Shown here: positions 36,530-45,340 of the stretch, piece after piece
Position numbering within the stretch: the stretch's first letter is position 1
How the letters are laid out: each line of letters begins with the position of its first letter
Assembly: GCA_944327225.1 (NCBI GenBank)
Contig: CALVGZ010000001.1
Coordinates: 118,483 to 182,482 of the forward strand
Direction of reading: 5' to 3'
DNA from: Candidatus Gastranaerophilales bacterium
GTDB lineage: Bacteria > Cyanobacteriota > Vampirovibrionia > Gastranaerophilales > Gastranaerophilaceae
DNA: 64,000 bases
The notes under the pieces: model-generated
The model's input: only the letters and a program-made list of their open reading frames with translations
Databases searched by the model: none
What the model was told of the DNA's origin: nothing
Position numbers and translations under genes: made by a program

Positions 36530-37414
36530 ATGGACAAGATTGAACAAATAAAAAATAAAATCATTAAACTTTATCAAGAACCCGGTTTCTTTGATACATC
36601 AATTAAGGGATTTAAAATCTCTAAAAGAGATGGGACAACTGAATTTAAGAAATGCTTTTATGCTCCGCTTGCAATTTTACTTTTGCAGGGGAGCAAGCAG
36701 ACAGTTTTTGGAGATAGAGAATTTACCTTCAAAGCAGGACAATATATGGTTTGTTCCATGGATATTCCTTTAATGAGTAGAATTAAAAATGCAACAAAAG
36801 AAAATCCTTGTATCGGACTTGTTGTAGAGCTTGATTCTTATCTAATTTCCCAATTATTGACAGAAATGAACACAACTGATGCTGAATATAGAAAAAATTC
36901 AACCTGTTTTGCCGGAGCCGATGCTGATGATGAATTAATCAATGCATATATAAGATTGGTCGAATTGTCAGATAAACCCGAGGGAAAACAGAAAATTTTA
37001 GCACCAATGATTTTGAAAGAAATCCATTATTTGTTGTTGACAGGGTCTCTCGGAAATTTAATTAAAGCTGCAAATACAAAAGGAAATCAATACAATCAAA
37101 TTGCGAAAGCAATAAATTTATTAAAAGAAAATTATAAAGAAAAAATCAATATGGAAGAACTTGCAAAAAGTTTAAATCTTGCATCATCTTCATTTTATAA
37201 GCATTTTAAAGATGTGACAACAATATCACCTTTGCAATATCAAAAACAATTGAGGTTATACGAAGCTCAAAGGCTTATGCTAACAGGAGAATATAATGCC
37301 GAATCCGCAAGTTATCTAGTAGGATATGAAAGTCCGACGCAATTTAGCAGAGAATATAAAAAAATGTTCGGAAATCCGCCTAAAATGGATGTACAAAAAT
37401 TGATAACTGCTTAA
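36530..37414 (+). CDS. AraC-family transcription regulator (YqhC-like)
   Basis: A 294-residue regulator. Residues 20-180 match the AraC N-terminal ligand domain (PF06719 type: CFYAPLAILLLQGSKQTVFG, AGQYMVCSMDIPLMSRI). Residues 190-290 hold two helix-turn-helix units: INMEELAKSLNLASSSFYKHFK and ASYLVGYESPTQFSREYKKMFG. E. coli YqhC of this subfamily activates an aldehyde reductase and an aldo/keto reductase, and the divergent operon here encodes the same enzyme types, so it probably senses reactive aldehydes. A TTAGAAT box lies just before the ATG. Confidence 0.9.
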   Translation: MDKIEQIKNKIIKLYQEPGFFDTSIKGFKISKRDGTTEFKKCFYAPLAILLLQGSKQTVFGDREFTFKAGQYMVCSMDIPLMSRIKNATKENPCIGLVVELDSYLISQLLTEMNTTDAEYRKNSTCFAGADADDELINAYIRLVELSDKPEGKQKILAPMILKEIHYLLLTGSLGNLIKAANTKGNQYNQIAKAINLLKENYKEKINMEELAKSLNLASSSFYKHFKDVTTISPLQYQKQLRLYEAQRLMLTGEYNAESASYLVGYESPTQFSREYKKMFGNPPKMDVQKLITA

Positions 37415-37418
37415 TACC

Positions 37419-37634
37419 CTACTTTCCCTTTTTACTGCAAATTTTATGTATATAGTTTTCGTTGACTTTGCACAATATGCATAAACGCATTCTACAGCTT
37501 TTTGTACCGTCATAGACACGTTTGATATACTTCTTTATTAGTTCTCTGTCCCAATATTTTGTCATAGTAAAAACACAGCCTGTGGCTTCTGTTAATAATT
37601 TTATTGTTGCAGACATTCCAATTATACTTGCCAT
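37419..37634 (-). pseudogene. Mor-type phage transcription activator fragment
   Basis: The open frame extends upstream to a TGA at 37713-37715 without a better start than the ATG at 37634. Reading from KWIDTATFENFPTEDLKLMA through SIIGMSATIKLLTEATGC and DRELIKKYIKRVYDG to NENYIHKIC gives the Mor/C activator layout of Mu-like phages: a dimerisation domain at the IGM block and a C-terminal helix-turn-helix. The usual IyIPK segment is degraded (VFTMTK). It overlaps the S24 fragment on the other strand only beyond its likely 5' end. A remnant of a Mu-like prophage control region. Confidence 0.5.
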
Positions 37635-37703
37635 TAATTTTAAGTCTTCGGTTGGAAAATTTTCGAATGTTGCCGTATCTATCCATTTATTCCTGTTGTA
37701 AAT

Positions 37704-37928
37704 ATGGATGTATCAGCAGGATTTGGTTCATTAACTGAAGAGATTGAATCAACTAAAGATTTTGTGTCTTTCGGTAAAGATTGGATTAAAAAGCATATAA
37801 GTGCAAATGTAAATAATTTAGTCATGTTCACTGTTAGAGGCAATTCAATTGATGGTGGCAACAGCAGAACGACATGTCCTGCATATAATAAAATAATAAA
37901 AATACAAAAAGACGGAACTCAAATATGA
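37704..37928 (+). pseudogene. S24/LexA-type phage repressor fragment
   Basis: A 74-codon frame reading MDVSAGFGSLTEE, FVSFGKDWIKKH and LVMFTVRGNSIDGG. This is the start of the S24 peptidase domain of phage C-type repressors (xVSAGFG, then VxGDSM with the Ser nucleophile; here GNSI). The N-terminal DNA-binding half and the catalytic Lys region are missing: similarity stops after GNSIDGGN and the frame ends 18 residues later. It is probably a piece of the same Mu-like prophage as the Mor fragment. Confidence 0.6.
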
Positions 37929-38002
37929 ATTCCATCTTTTTATTTTTATCTTATATATTAATTAATATATTAAATACAAAATCAAAAAAATTTTTAATTT
38001 TG

Positions 38003-38121
38003 TGTCGGACAAGTAATTTTAAAAATATATGTTAAATTTTTAATTTGTCTGACATTTAGTTTTAAAAATTTTTCCTTAAATTTGATGAAAATTTGAAATT
38101 TTTAATTTTAAGTGTCAGACA
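38003..38121. repeat. Three TGTCNGACA sites
   Basis: TGTCGGACA at 38003-38011, TGTCTGACA at 38046-38054 and TGTCAGACA at 38113-38121 lie in a gene-free, AT-rich stretch next to the repressor fragment. The 9-bp element is a palindrome around one central base, and each copy is embedded in AATTTTxxxTGTC-like flanks. They could be operators of the lost phage repressor or transposase sites. Confidence 0.45.
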
Positions 38122-38206
38122 TTTTAATTTTAGGTGTCTAGTTATACTTACTGTCTCTCTACATCTGAAACCTACTGTTAATTTACATCTTCCAACTTAA
38201 TTTATA

Positions 38207-38250
38207 CAGTTTGAGAATTTCTTATTTTGCTGTCCCACTTTTCTCAAACT
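38207..38250. terminator. Inverted repeat, possible terminator
   Basis: AGTTTGAGAA (38208-38217) pairs with TTCTCAAACT (38241-38250), 10 bp with a 23-base loop. No clear T-run follows on either strand, so it may be a terminator or an old mobile-element end. The stretch 37929-38348 shows no gene. Confidence 0.35.
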
Positions 38251-38348
38251 AACTGTCTATTTATAAAAAAATCGTCCTATTTTTATATTATTTAAAATTT
38301 AATTAAATCAAGCTTTTATTAAAAAATCTATCTATCCATACAATCCCC

Positions 38349-38508
38349 AAAAAGTCCATTTCGGCAGTTTGATTTTTGCAGGTTATCGTAATTTTCCGAC
38401 CCGAAAACGCTCTCGCAGAGCCTGCTTTACCAAAATAATCTATCTAGCCGTACAAATCAACCTGGACAAAAAACTACACAAATCAAACCGGTCGTTAAAT
38501 TACATACA
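38349..38508. repeat. Dispersed repeat A, copy A2
   Basis: Shares AAAGTCCATTTCGGCAGTT, GTTATCGTAATTTTCCGACC and GTCGTTAAATTACATACA with A1 (27153-27288). It carries an extra internal duplication of about 24 bp (ACAAATCAACCTGG / ACAAATCAAACCGG), and its first hairpin is broken. It ends 70 bp before the tRNA fragment. Confidence 0.75.
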
Positions 38509-38530
38509 GACGTCTTTGGAAAAACCTAAA

Positions 38531-38573
38531 AAGACTAAAAAACTGGAAGCTTCTAAGCTTGAAACTTCCAGTG
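38531..38573 (-). terminator. Rho-independent terminator downstream of the tRNA-Met 3' half
   Basis: ACTGGAAG (38543-38550) pairs with CTTCCAGT (38566-38573), followed on the reverse strand by TTTTTTAGTCTTTTT. It lies 5 bp beyond the CCA end of the tRNA fragment, the expected place for the native terminator of a reverse-strand tRNA gene. That marks the left side as the original chromosomal flank. Confidence 0.7.
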
Positions 38574-38577
38574 AAAT

Positions 38578-38632
38578 GGTTGCGGGAGCTGGATTTGAAC
38601 CAACGACCTTCGGGTTATGAGTCTATAAAAGC
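38578..38632 (-). other. 3' half of tRNA-Met (CAT): candidate attachment site
   Basis: On the reverse strand the sequence runs CTCATAA (anticodon loop), CCCGA (3' anticodon stem), AGGTC (variable loop), GTTGG-TTCAAAT-CCAGC (T arm), TCCCGCA (3' acceptor strand) and ACCA. The 5' anticodon-stem strand that should precede it (TCGGG) and the whole D arm and 5' acceptor strand (TGCGGGA) are absent. Similarity to a tRNA starts exactly at the anticodon loop, the usual crossover point of tyrosine integrases. This is an att remnant, not a working tRNA. Confidence 0.85.
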
Positions 38633-38844
38633 CCTATTTGCAGGGGTTTTCACTTGTAACCATATTTTATTAGATTTAATCAGAATTGTTTATAAATAAA
38701 GAATTCTACAATAATTTTTATTTCAATTGTTAGCACAATTTATCAAGTTTTATCAGGATTTTTGCAACTTTTTTGCAACTTTATGAAAATAAAGCTATCT
38801 AATAAGGATAACTCGGATAGTTCTTTAAAGATAAAATAACATTT

Positions 38845-39006
38845 TTATAACAAATCAAGAATCATAAAAAGATATCCTATTATTACAATGCCAAAAAAAA
38901 TAGAGTCTTGAATCATTAGTTTTGTAGGATATGCACAATTATTTACAGTAGATTTAATTGCAATAATACAACAAAATATAGAGACGATTAGTACAATAAA
39001 AGCCAT
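38845..39006 (-). CDS. Small membrane protein (53 residues) downstream of KAP gene
   Basis: A 53-residue frame starting ATG at 39006 with a strong ribosome site (GGAGG 6 bp upstream). It encodes MAFIVLIVSIFCCIIAIKS and, after a polar loop (VNNCAYPTKLM), IFFGIVIIGYLFMILDLL, i.e. two membrane helices. No family recognised. It is on the same strand as the KAP gene, about 160 bp downstream, at the left edge of the element. The region 38635-38844 next to it shows no gene. A short hairpin-rich GC patch lies upstream near 39075. Confidence 0.55.
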   Translation of the reverse strand: MAFIVLIVSIFCCIIAIKSTVNNCAYPTKLMIQDSIFFGIVIIGYLFMILDLL

Positions 39007-39169
39007 TGTTTTCCTCCTTTCAGCTTTTTGCTTATATTATGCTGTAAGGTTTAGAAAAAGCTAAATTTTTGATAGGGACCCGCCCTAGAGGGGTAAAATT
39101 CAAAAAAACACTGTCGTCTAAAGCCAGAAAAACTCCCGACTAATTTTTGAAAATTGAAAGCTGCTTTAT

Positions 39170-42100
39170 TTATTTTTTCTTTCGTTTTGAAAAAAGCTCT
39201 TTTGAAAACCTTTTTAAACATAAATTACCAGGAAATGCATTCAAAAGTCTTTTTACATCATTTCGTTTATCGATAGCTTTTTCAAAATCAACTTTGGTAA
39301 AAAAGCCGGTTGCATTTCTGTCTAGCAATTTTTTCATTAAAACTAACACTTTTCGCTTATAATCAGAATTTTCTATTGCTATGTATCCATTAAATAATGC
39401 TTTAGCATATTCTTTTTTTGCTTCATCATTATAATTTTTTGATATTTCATTTGTAAAAAATTTGATTTGCTCAAAAATGGAATCATTTAAGGCTTTTATT
39501 TCTTGTGTTGTTATTTCAGATAGAATATTTAAATTTTTATATTTTTCATATAAAAGTTTGCACCATAATCCTTTATATTGATTATTGTATTTTTTAATAT
39601 AATTTTCAGTACGTTTTATTAATGTTGGACTATCAGCAAGATTAAATATTTCTCTCCAATAATTTTCTAGCAAATAATCATATTCCTTTGCAGTTTTATC
39701 AGATAACCATTCAAAATTATATCCACATATCATTATATGTTTAAATTCCAAAAGTTTATCATATGCAAATTGTGTATGTTTATCCCACAACCACATTAAA
39801 GCATTTGTTAATGTACTTTTAAATTTATATGTATTACTACCCCCTTTTTCTAAGATTGAATAAATTGATTCAAATATTTCTTTTTTATTTAATGTCACTT
39901 TTGTATTTTTTACTAATTCGAGCATATTGTTTGCAATGTTTTCAATATTATAATTAGGTAATAAATCTTTATCTTCTTTTGGCCAATTATTTTTCATTAA
40001 ATTATAAAACTTTTCAGTATCATCTGTCTCAACTGATAAATAATTTTCATTAATATAAGAAAGTAATGAATCAAGTTCTGGTGTTTTAATTTTCTCGAAA
40101 AATGGAATAACAACATGTATTAGTGCATTAAAGTAGCTTTCATCTCCTTTAGATAAGGATAATTCTAAATTTTCATAAACACTTGAAAGATGAGTCTTGA
40201 AAACTTCTTCTTGTAAAAAATTTTCATTTAAATTTGAAATCCACATCTTGTATTTTTCTATATTTAGTTCATCAATATCAATAGAATAATCTTCAAATAT
40301 ATTTGATAAAAGTTCTGTAATAGTTTTGTTTTGGGAAATTTTAAAGTATTTTTTGTGTAATAGCTCAAACAGCCCTAAAGTGATTAAATCTTCCTTATCT
40401 GTTTCATCTGTTATAAAGATTTTCTCAGTATAACTTATCAAGATATCTTCAGCTTGCTCTGGGAATAATTGTTGATATTTATCAAATAGTTCCTCGAATA
40501 AATCAACACTTTTTTTAGATAAAATATCAATTAAAGTTTTGATGTTTGATTCAATAATATTGGTAAGATTGTCTTTATAAATATTTAAGATTTTTATCAA
40601 ATTACGTATTTTATTTTTAATATCATTCAATGCGTGCTTTCCAGAGTAATGTTTGATAATTCTTTGCACAAAAGAATCTATTATTTCTGGAATTAAAGTT
40701 AGATTTATTTTTTCTATTAAATCTTTCTCCAATAATAGTTTTTCAAAATAATCAACAATTAAAGGTTGATTATTTGTTATACCATTATTAAAAATACTTT
40801 CTAACAGTCCTTTTTTATTAGCTTTATTATGATGTAAAATAAAATCTATTTGAGAAATGTAAGTTTCAATATCAATATCATTATTGTTATTGTTTAAGAA
40901 TTCTAATAAATCTAAGATGTAATCTAGATTTAAATCAATTAAAAGACTTTCGCCATATGTTTTAATATTTTCAATATAGAATAATATATCTATTTTTTCT
41001 TCTTTTATTATTTTATTTTCATCACTAATATATTTATATTTTCCATCATTGAATATTTTCAATAAGGACTTACTTATCGAATCATTTAATTTTTTATTGT
41101 TATAATGTAATCCTAAACCAATCTGTATAATTTCTTTAAAAATTGCAGCACTATCTTCTTTTAAAATAGGTTTTGATTGATTTATTCTTGAAAGCAAGAA
41201 TAAATATAACTTATTTATATTTTCATTGCTAATATATTCCGAATTTAAAAGTTTTCGAATATCCGTTGTTCCAAGATGTTGAATAAAATCCTTATCAACT
41301 AGAGCTTTTGCTATATCATTAACTAGTAATCTTGCCTTATCGCAACAATATAAATCGATAAATTTGCTTAATAGTAGATATGCTTTTTCTAGTCTATCCT
41401 TATCTTCATTCCTATTTATACTTTGAAGCACTAAGCTAAGTTGTAATATTTGAGATTCTGAAAGATTGTGCGTGTTTTCATTTATGCCAAGGAGGTCTTT
41501 AAATTTTTGAGTATTTTGAGTAATTAATGAATTGTATATTGAAACTGAATTGCCACCAATTTCTCTTTCTAATGGGTCTTGCAATAGCATTATAAAAGGT
41601 TTTATATCTTCTGGTATAGAAATATTTTGTATTGATGACAAATAACTTTGCAAATTCGCATATTTTTTAGTAAAAATATAATTTTCAAGACCTTCTTCTT
41701 TGTATTTCTCAGCTAAATATTTATATTGAGAATTTCCTATTACTTCACATTTTTTTAGCTCAAGAAATTTACATAAAATAAAACTTAAAAATTGTGGTTC
41801 AAGAGAAATATCATTATATAATTCTGGAAATTGGTTTTTTATCACAGTAATTATGGCTAAAATATCTAATCTTGAAGAAATAATATCTTTAACTAATAAA
41901 CATTCTTCATTTGTTGGACAAGAATTATTATCCTCTTTATTGCATAAATTACATTTTTCTTCTCTCTTTTTTGCCAACCACCAAGCTTGCATATAAGAAT
42001 TTAAAATTTGTATGACAGCTCTAGGACTATTAATTTCAATAGGAATTAATATATTTAAAATCTTGTCTAAATCGTATGTTATTGACTTTTTAATATCTTC

Positions 42101-43126
42101 TTTAAATAAATTTTTAGTATCTAGTTTGTTTAAATGCTCTAGTGCAAAATTCTTCATAGACTGATTTGGCAAGACAGGGATATCTATTTTGAATTGAAAA
42201 ACTCTATCCAAATACTTTCTTGCACTTTCTATATCTGAAAAAGTCGTTTTGGTTTGAGATATAGACTTTGCAATATGTTCATCGTAACAAGAAACTATAA
42301 ATATAAAATTGCTTTCTGGGATATCCAAGAAAACCCTTATTGCATCTAGCCCTTTAATCATTTTTTCTGGTGCAAGCCTATCTAAATCATCAATAAAAAT
42401 TACAATTTTTTTATCTTTTGCAATTTTACCTTTTTTCTTATTTTTTAAAATATCTAATATTTCATCTTCAAATTGTTCTGATGAAATAATCGGAGGAGTC
42501 ATAACAACCCTATCTGTATATTTTGAAACAATAAACCCGTTAACATTAAAAGCATACTTTATAATAGCCGTTGCGCATATTGCAAAAACCGAATAAACAA
42601 GTGGACCATCAACTAATCCAAATGAAAATATTCTATTAATTTGAATAGCTAACCAAGCTAATACGAGAACAATACAAATAATTTGTCCAGGTATCCATAA
42701 GTATTTATCAATAAATTCAACAATATACTCTCTCCAAGATTTCTCTTTTTTAAACATATCTGTAATATTGGAATATAGTCGTTGTCTTAAATCTTCTTCT
42801 TTTTCATTGCTTAACTTAGAATGCAAAAATTTCAACAGTGAGCGCCTAATATCTTCACTTTCATATCGCCAAGCATTAAAATCTAAAACTTCAAATTTGT
42901 CTTGATTTGCATTTAAAAATTTGTTAATACATATTTGTTTAATGGAACTTTTTCCGACGCCCCATTGCCCAAGTAAACCAATCGAAAAAGGTGCTTTATC
43001 TTTATGATTCTCTATAATTGAAAAAAGAGCATGCGCATAATGGGCGTGTCCAAATTTATCCTCGTCTTCATTCAGAATTGCCCTATCTAATATTGATGGC
43101 AAATTTAAAATATTATCTTTATTCAT
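39170..43126 (-). CDS. KAP-family P-loop NTPase with inserted membrane helices, 1318 residues
   Basis: The N-terminal 400 residues are a KAP NTPase: Walker A GQWGVGKSS at 53-61, DFNAWRYES at 82-90, two membrane helices at about 147-163 and 176-192 inserted between Walker A and B as is typical of the family, and Walker B VIFIDDLDRL at 242-251. A four-Cys cluster (CNLCNKEDNNSC...C) occurs near residue 395. The remaining 900 residues are helical repeats without a named domain. KAP NTPases are membrane-linked, and several are reported or predicted antiphage components in mobile elements; its place as the largest cargo gene of an integrative element fits such a role. It has no methylase or nuclease domain that I can see. 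Confidence 0.85.
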   Translation of the reverse strand: MNKDNILNLPSILDRAILNEDEDKFGHAHYAHALFSIIENHKDKAPFSIGLLGQWGVGKSSIKQICINKFLNANQDKFEVLDFNAWRYESEDIRRSLLKFLHSKLSNEKEEDLRQRLYSNITDMFKKEKSWREYIVEFIDKYLWIPGQIICIVLVLAWLAIQINRIFSFGLVDGPLVYSVFAICATAIIKYAFNVNGFIVSKYTDRVVMTPPIISSEQFEDEILDILKNKKKGKIAKDKKIVIFIDDLDRLAPEKMIKGLDAIRVFLDIPESNFIFIVSCYDEHIAKSISQTKTTFSDIESARKYLDRVFQFKIDIPVLPNQSMKNFALEHLNKLDTKNLFKEDIKKSITYDLDKILNILIPIEINSPRAVIQILNSYMQAWWLAKKREEKCNLCNKEDNNSCPTNEECLLVKDIISSRLDILAIITVIKNQFPELYNDISLEPQFLSFILCKFLELKKCEVIGNSQYKYLAEKYKEEGLENYIFTKKYANLQSYLSSIQNISIPEDIKPFIMLLQDPLEREIGGNSVSIYNSLITQNTQKFKDLLGINENTHNLSESQILQLSLVLQSINRNEDKDRLEKAYLLLSKFIDLYCCDKARLLVNDIAKALVDKDFIQHLGTTDIRKLLNSEYISNENINKLYLFLLSRINQSKPILKEDSAAIFKEIIQIGLGLHYNNKKLNDSISKSLLKIFNDGKYKYISDENKIIKEEKIDILFYIENIKTYGESLLIDLNLDYILDLLEFLNNNNNDIDIETYISQIDFILHHNKANKKGLLESIFNNGITNNQPLIVDYFEKLLLEKDLIEKINLTLIPEIIDSFVQRIIKHYSGKHALNDIKNKIRNLIKILNIYKDNLTNIIESNIKTLIDILSKKSVDLFEELFDKYQQLFPEQAEDILISYTEKIFITDETDKEDLITLGLFELLHKKYFKISQNKTITELLSNIFEDYSIDIDELNIEKYKMWISNLNENFLQEEVFKTHLSSVYENLELSLSKGDESYFNALIHVVIPFFEKIKTPELDSLLSYINENYLSVETDDTEKFYNLMKNNWPKEDKDLLPNYNIENIANNMLELVKNTKVTLNKKEIFESIYSILEKGGSNTYKFKSTLTNALMWLWDKHTQFAYDKLLEFKHIMICGYNFEWLSDKTAKEYDYLLENYWREIFNLADSPTLIKRTENYIKKYNNQYKGLWCKLLYEKYKNLNILSEITTQEIKALNDSIFEQIKFFTNEISKNYNDEAKKEYAKALFNGYIAIENSDYKRKVLVLMKKLLDRNATGFFTKVDFEKAIDKRNDVKRLLNAFPGNLCLKRFSKELFSKRKKK

Positions 43127-43286
43127 ATTTCTATTGCTATTATAACACTTAGAAGTTTTATCAGAATCATATAAAGAAAAGGGGACTTAATATTTCTTAA
43201 CTTTCATTTCTAAATGCAACATTTCTCAAAAAAATAACTTATTTTTTCAATCTTCCTCGATATATTTATTGAGGAGGTATTTGTTT

Positions 43287-43478
43287 ATGCAAATAAAAAT
43301 AATTAAAAACAGAATTAAATGCAAATTTTGTGGCGATATATTAGAGTCTAATAGCCGACATGATTTTAAATTTTGTTCTTGTGGCAAAGTCTCTATTGAT
43401 GGTGGACAATTTTATCTTAAAAGGTCCGGATATCCTGGCGATTGGGAAGAACTAAGTGAAGTTATAGAGATTAATTAG
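43287..43478 (+). CDS. Small zinc-ribbon protein
   Basis: A 63-residue protein. CKFCGD (residues 13-17) and CSCGKVSIDGG (about 31-41) give a CxxC...CxC zinc-binding layout. I start at MQIKIIKN because GAGGAGG lies 9 bp upstream of it; a TTG inside that ribosome site would be an artefact. Similar small ribbon proteins are found on phages and integrative elements, function unknown. Divergent from the KAP gene with 160 bp between them, where both promoters must lie. Confidence 0.65.
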   Translation: MQIKIIKNRIKCKFCGDILESNSRHDFKFCSCGKVSIDGGQFYLKRSGYPGDWEELSEVIEIN

Positions 43479-43541
43479 TTATTTGCCCTAATATCAAACT
43501 TAATCAGCTAGTTACAAGGGTAGATTTATATAGGAGGAAGA

Positions 43542-43742
43542 ATGGAAAATCAAGACACAAGGATTGAGAAAATCCAAGCAATACTTGAAGAAGCAATAGC
43601 AATGGTAAAAATAGGCACCCTAGCTACTGAATCTTGTATCATTGATGAAGATTTACAAATGCGGGACAATACGGATTATTATCACTTATTGCGAAGAATA
43701 AATGCACTACTTACAAATATACGGTACACTCTGGATAGTTAA
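43542..43742 (+). CDS. Small helical protein, unknown function
   Basis: A 66-residue acidic, helical protein (RIEKIQAILEEAIAMV, YYHLLRRINALLTNI) with an excellent ribosome site (AGGAGG). No family recognised. It follows the zinc-ribbon gene by 63 bp on the same strand and its stop overlaps the convergent XRE gene stop by 4 bp, so the two transcripts meet tail to tail. Possibly a small accessory or anti-repressor protein of the element; that is a guess. Confidence 0.55.
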   Translation: MENQDTRIEKIQAILEEAIAMVKIGTLATESCIIDEDLQMRDNTDYYHLLRRINALLTNIRYTLDS

Positions 43743-43984
43743 AGTGTTTTGAAAAATTCAGCAAGGCTCAAATTAAACGCGCGTGATAGTTTAAAAATTT
43801 TATCTACGCTTGTGTTTCTTTCTCCTCGTTCCACCATGCCAATAAAGTTAGTTGATAGACCAATTTTTTCGGCAAGTTCAGATTGAGTTAATTTGCTCTT
43901 TTTTCTTAACTCACGGATACGCAAACCAAAGATTCTTAAATCATTTTGTCTTTCTACTAATTCTTTATCGTCTAAATCACTCAT
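43739..43984 (-). CDS. XRE-family helix-turn-helix repressor
   Basis: About 81 residues. IRELRKKSKLTQSELAEKIGLSTNFIGMVERGERNTSVDKIFKLSRAF is a standard Cro/C1 DNA-binding domain. I start at MSDLDDKEL (43984), since the upstream extension is hydrophobic and would run through the presumed operator. No ribosome site is seen, so translation may be nearly leaderless. It probably controls the element's secreted-protein operon and its own gene from the shared region with 44091. Confidence 0.85.
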   Translation of the reverse strand: MSDLDDKELVERQNDLRIFGLRIRELRKKSKLTQSELAEKIGLSTNFIGMVERGERNTSVDKIFKLSRAFNLSLAEFFKTL

Positions 43985-44006
43985 TACAGTAATTATGATT
44001 GTAATC
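43982..44006. promoter_or_regulatory. Dyad at XRE start, putative operator
   Basis: ATTACA-N11-TGTAAT (about 43983-44005) is a perfect 6-bp-arm dyad overlapping the XRE start codon and lying in the divergent region with 44091. Position and symmetry suit autoregulation by the XRE protein. Confidence 0.45.
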
Positions 44007-44090
44007 AAACTTAAATAAAACAAACCCACCGTGTTATTTTAAAATCTTTTGTTGTATATTTTACTTGTGATACTTAATGAGGAATTAAAA

Positions 44091-44549
44091 ATGAAAAAAC
44101 TATTATTAATTTTATTTGCATTCCTTCTGGTGCAAAATATTTCATCAGCTCAAATGTACTATCAAAATTCTAATGATTTAGAAAGTACTATTTACTATGC
44201 CGCAAAGCGTCAAAACGTAAATCCTTATGTTTTGGAAGCGTTAACCAGAACTCTTATGAATAACAAAGCAGAGTTAAGCGGCTTCTGGGGAATGAGGGTT
44301 CCTGTAGGCGAGCAAGTTTCTGCAGAATCATTAGCAATAAGTTTAGCTGAACTTATGAAACTTTGTGAAAACATACACTTAAGAAATCAACAAAACGCTA
44401 TTGCAACTGGAAAGCCATATAATGCTGGACCTTATGATGGCATCATAAAAGAATTAGTACCTCCACTTAATAACAATTCTCAAGATGTAGGTATAAATTA
44501 TTATAAAAAACTGTATAATCAAATTATACAAAGAGAACAAAATCGATAA
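44091..44549 (+). CDS. Secreted protein, unknown function
   Basis: About 152 residues with a Sec signal (MKKLLLILFAFLLVQNISSA) and a mature part starting QMYYQNSNDLEST. A ribosome site GAGGA precedes the chosen ATG; an upstream TTG would bury the signal peptide. The mature protein is mostly helical with NNKAELSGFWGMRVPVGEQ in the middle; no family recognised. It is the first gene of a forward group (44091, 44573, 45341) controlled from the XRE region. The group looks like an envelope-acting cargo module. Confidence 0.55.
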   Translation: MKKLLLILFAFLLVQNISSAQMYYQNSNDLESTIYYAAKRQNVNPYVLEALTRTLMNNKAELSGFWGMRVPVGEQVSAESLAISLAELMKLCENIHLRNQQNAIATGKPYNAGPYDGIIKELVPPLNNNSQDVGINYYKKLYNQIIQREQNR

Positions 44550-44572
44550 GAGTGTTTAGAAAATGAGGTTTT

Positions 44573-45334
44573 ATGAAAAGATTTTTTTCTATTTTAATTT
44601 TAAGCATATGTTTAGTTTTATTTTCTAACCCTATAAAAGCTATTGAAGAAAATGGATATGTAGGAATTCAAATGTATAAATTTTCAAAACCTAGGTTAGC
44701 TAAAGAAATTACTATTGTAAATGTTATACCAAATTCACCAGCGTGGAATGCTGGGATTAGAATAGCAGACCGCATTTTAAAGGTTAATGAAATTGATGTT
44801 ACAACAATGAGTGTAGAAGAAGTACAAAAATTAATTTCAGGGAAAATCAACAGTGATGTCAAATTAACTCTAAAAACAAGAGAAGATATTAAAGAATTTA
44901 ATATTAAAAGGGCACACCTTGACATAAACCAAGTTTCAATATACCCCCAATGGAAAAATTTTTGTGGACACAAAAAGACTGAACATGAAGTTTGCTTTAT
45001 TCATGAAGGAGATGGTATAAAAAAACTTGTTGAGTTTGGATATGGCCCATATTATGTATCGATTGTTGGCAAAAATTTAGCATATCAACGATATGCCTTT
45101 GAAAATAATTTGTATCTATGTAACAAAACAAAAGACCCAGCTATGTGCTATTTTCAGCTTCAACAAAATATGCAAAATCAAGCACTTGCCATGCAAATCC
45201 ATAAAGAACAAATTAAACAACAACAAATTAATAACTTAATCCAAAATACGAATCAGGTTAATACCAATCTGGAATTACGAAATATAAATCAAAATCTGAA
45301 CAATATGAACATGAATTTGCAATTAATGAGGTAA
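44573..45334 (+). CDS. Secreted PDZ-domain protein
   Basis: A 253-residue protein with a Sec signal (MKRFFSILILSICLVLF...), a PDZ domain at about 25-115 (YVGIQMYKF in the carboxylate loop position, NSPAWNAGIRIADRILKVNEIDV as the core), a central Cys-containing region (FCGHKKTEHEVCF, LCNKTKDPAMC) and a Gln/Asn-rich C-terminal tail of about 65 residues. No protease domain is attached, so it is likely a periplasmic adaptor that binds C-termini of envelope proteins. A GAGG ribosome site is present. Part of the element's secreted-protein group. Confidence 0.75.
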   Translation: MKRFFSILILSICLVLFSNPIKAIEENGYVGIQMYKFSKPRLAKEITIVNVIPNSPAWNAGIRIADRILKVNEIDVTTMSVEEVQKLISGKINSDVKLTLKTREDIKEFNIKRAHLDINQVSIYPQWKNFCGHKKTEHEVCFIHEGDGIKKLVEFGYGPYYVSIVGKNLAYQRYAFENNLYLCNKTKDPAMCYFQLQQNMQNQALAMQIHKEQIKQQQINNLIQNTNQVNTNLELRNINQNLNNMNMNLQLMR

Positions 45335-45340
45335 CTGAGT

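Noticed and set aside
38369..38620. 83-codon frame ending in GAGFEPTTFGL
   Set aside because: This is the well-known artefact of translating antisense through a tRNA 3' end; it spans repeat A2, a terminator and the tRNA-Met fragment.
39061..39135. GC-rich patch with ACCCGCCCTAGAGGGG as a riboswitch
   Set aside because: It does not match the fluoride, preQ1 or other short riboswitch layouts I know and lies downstream of the KAP gene rather than before a metabolic gene.
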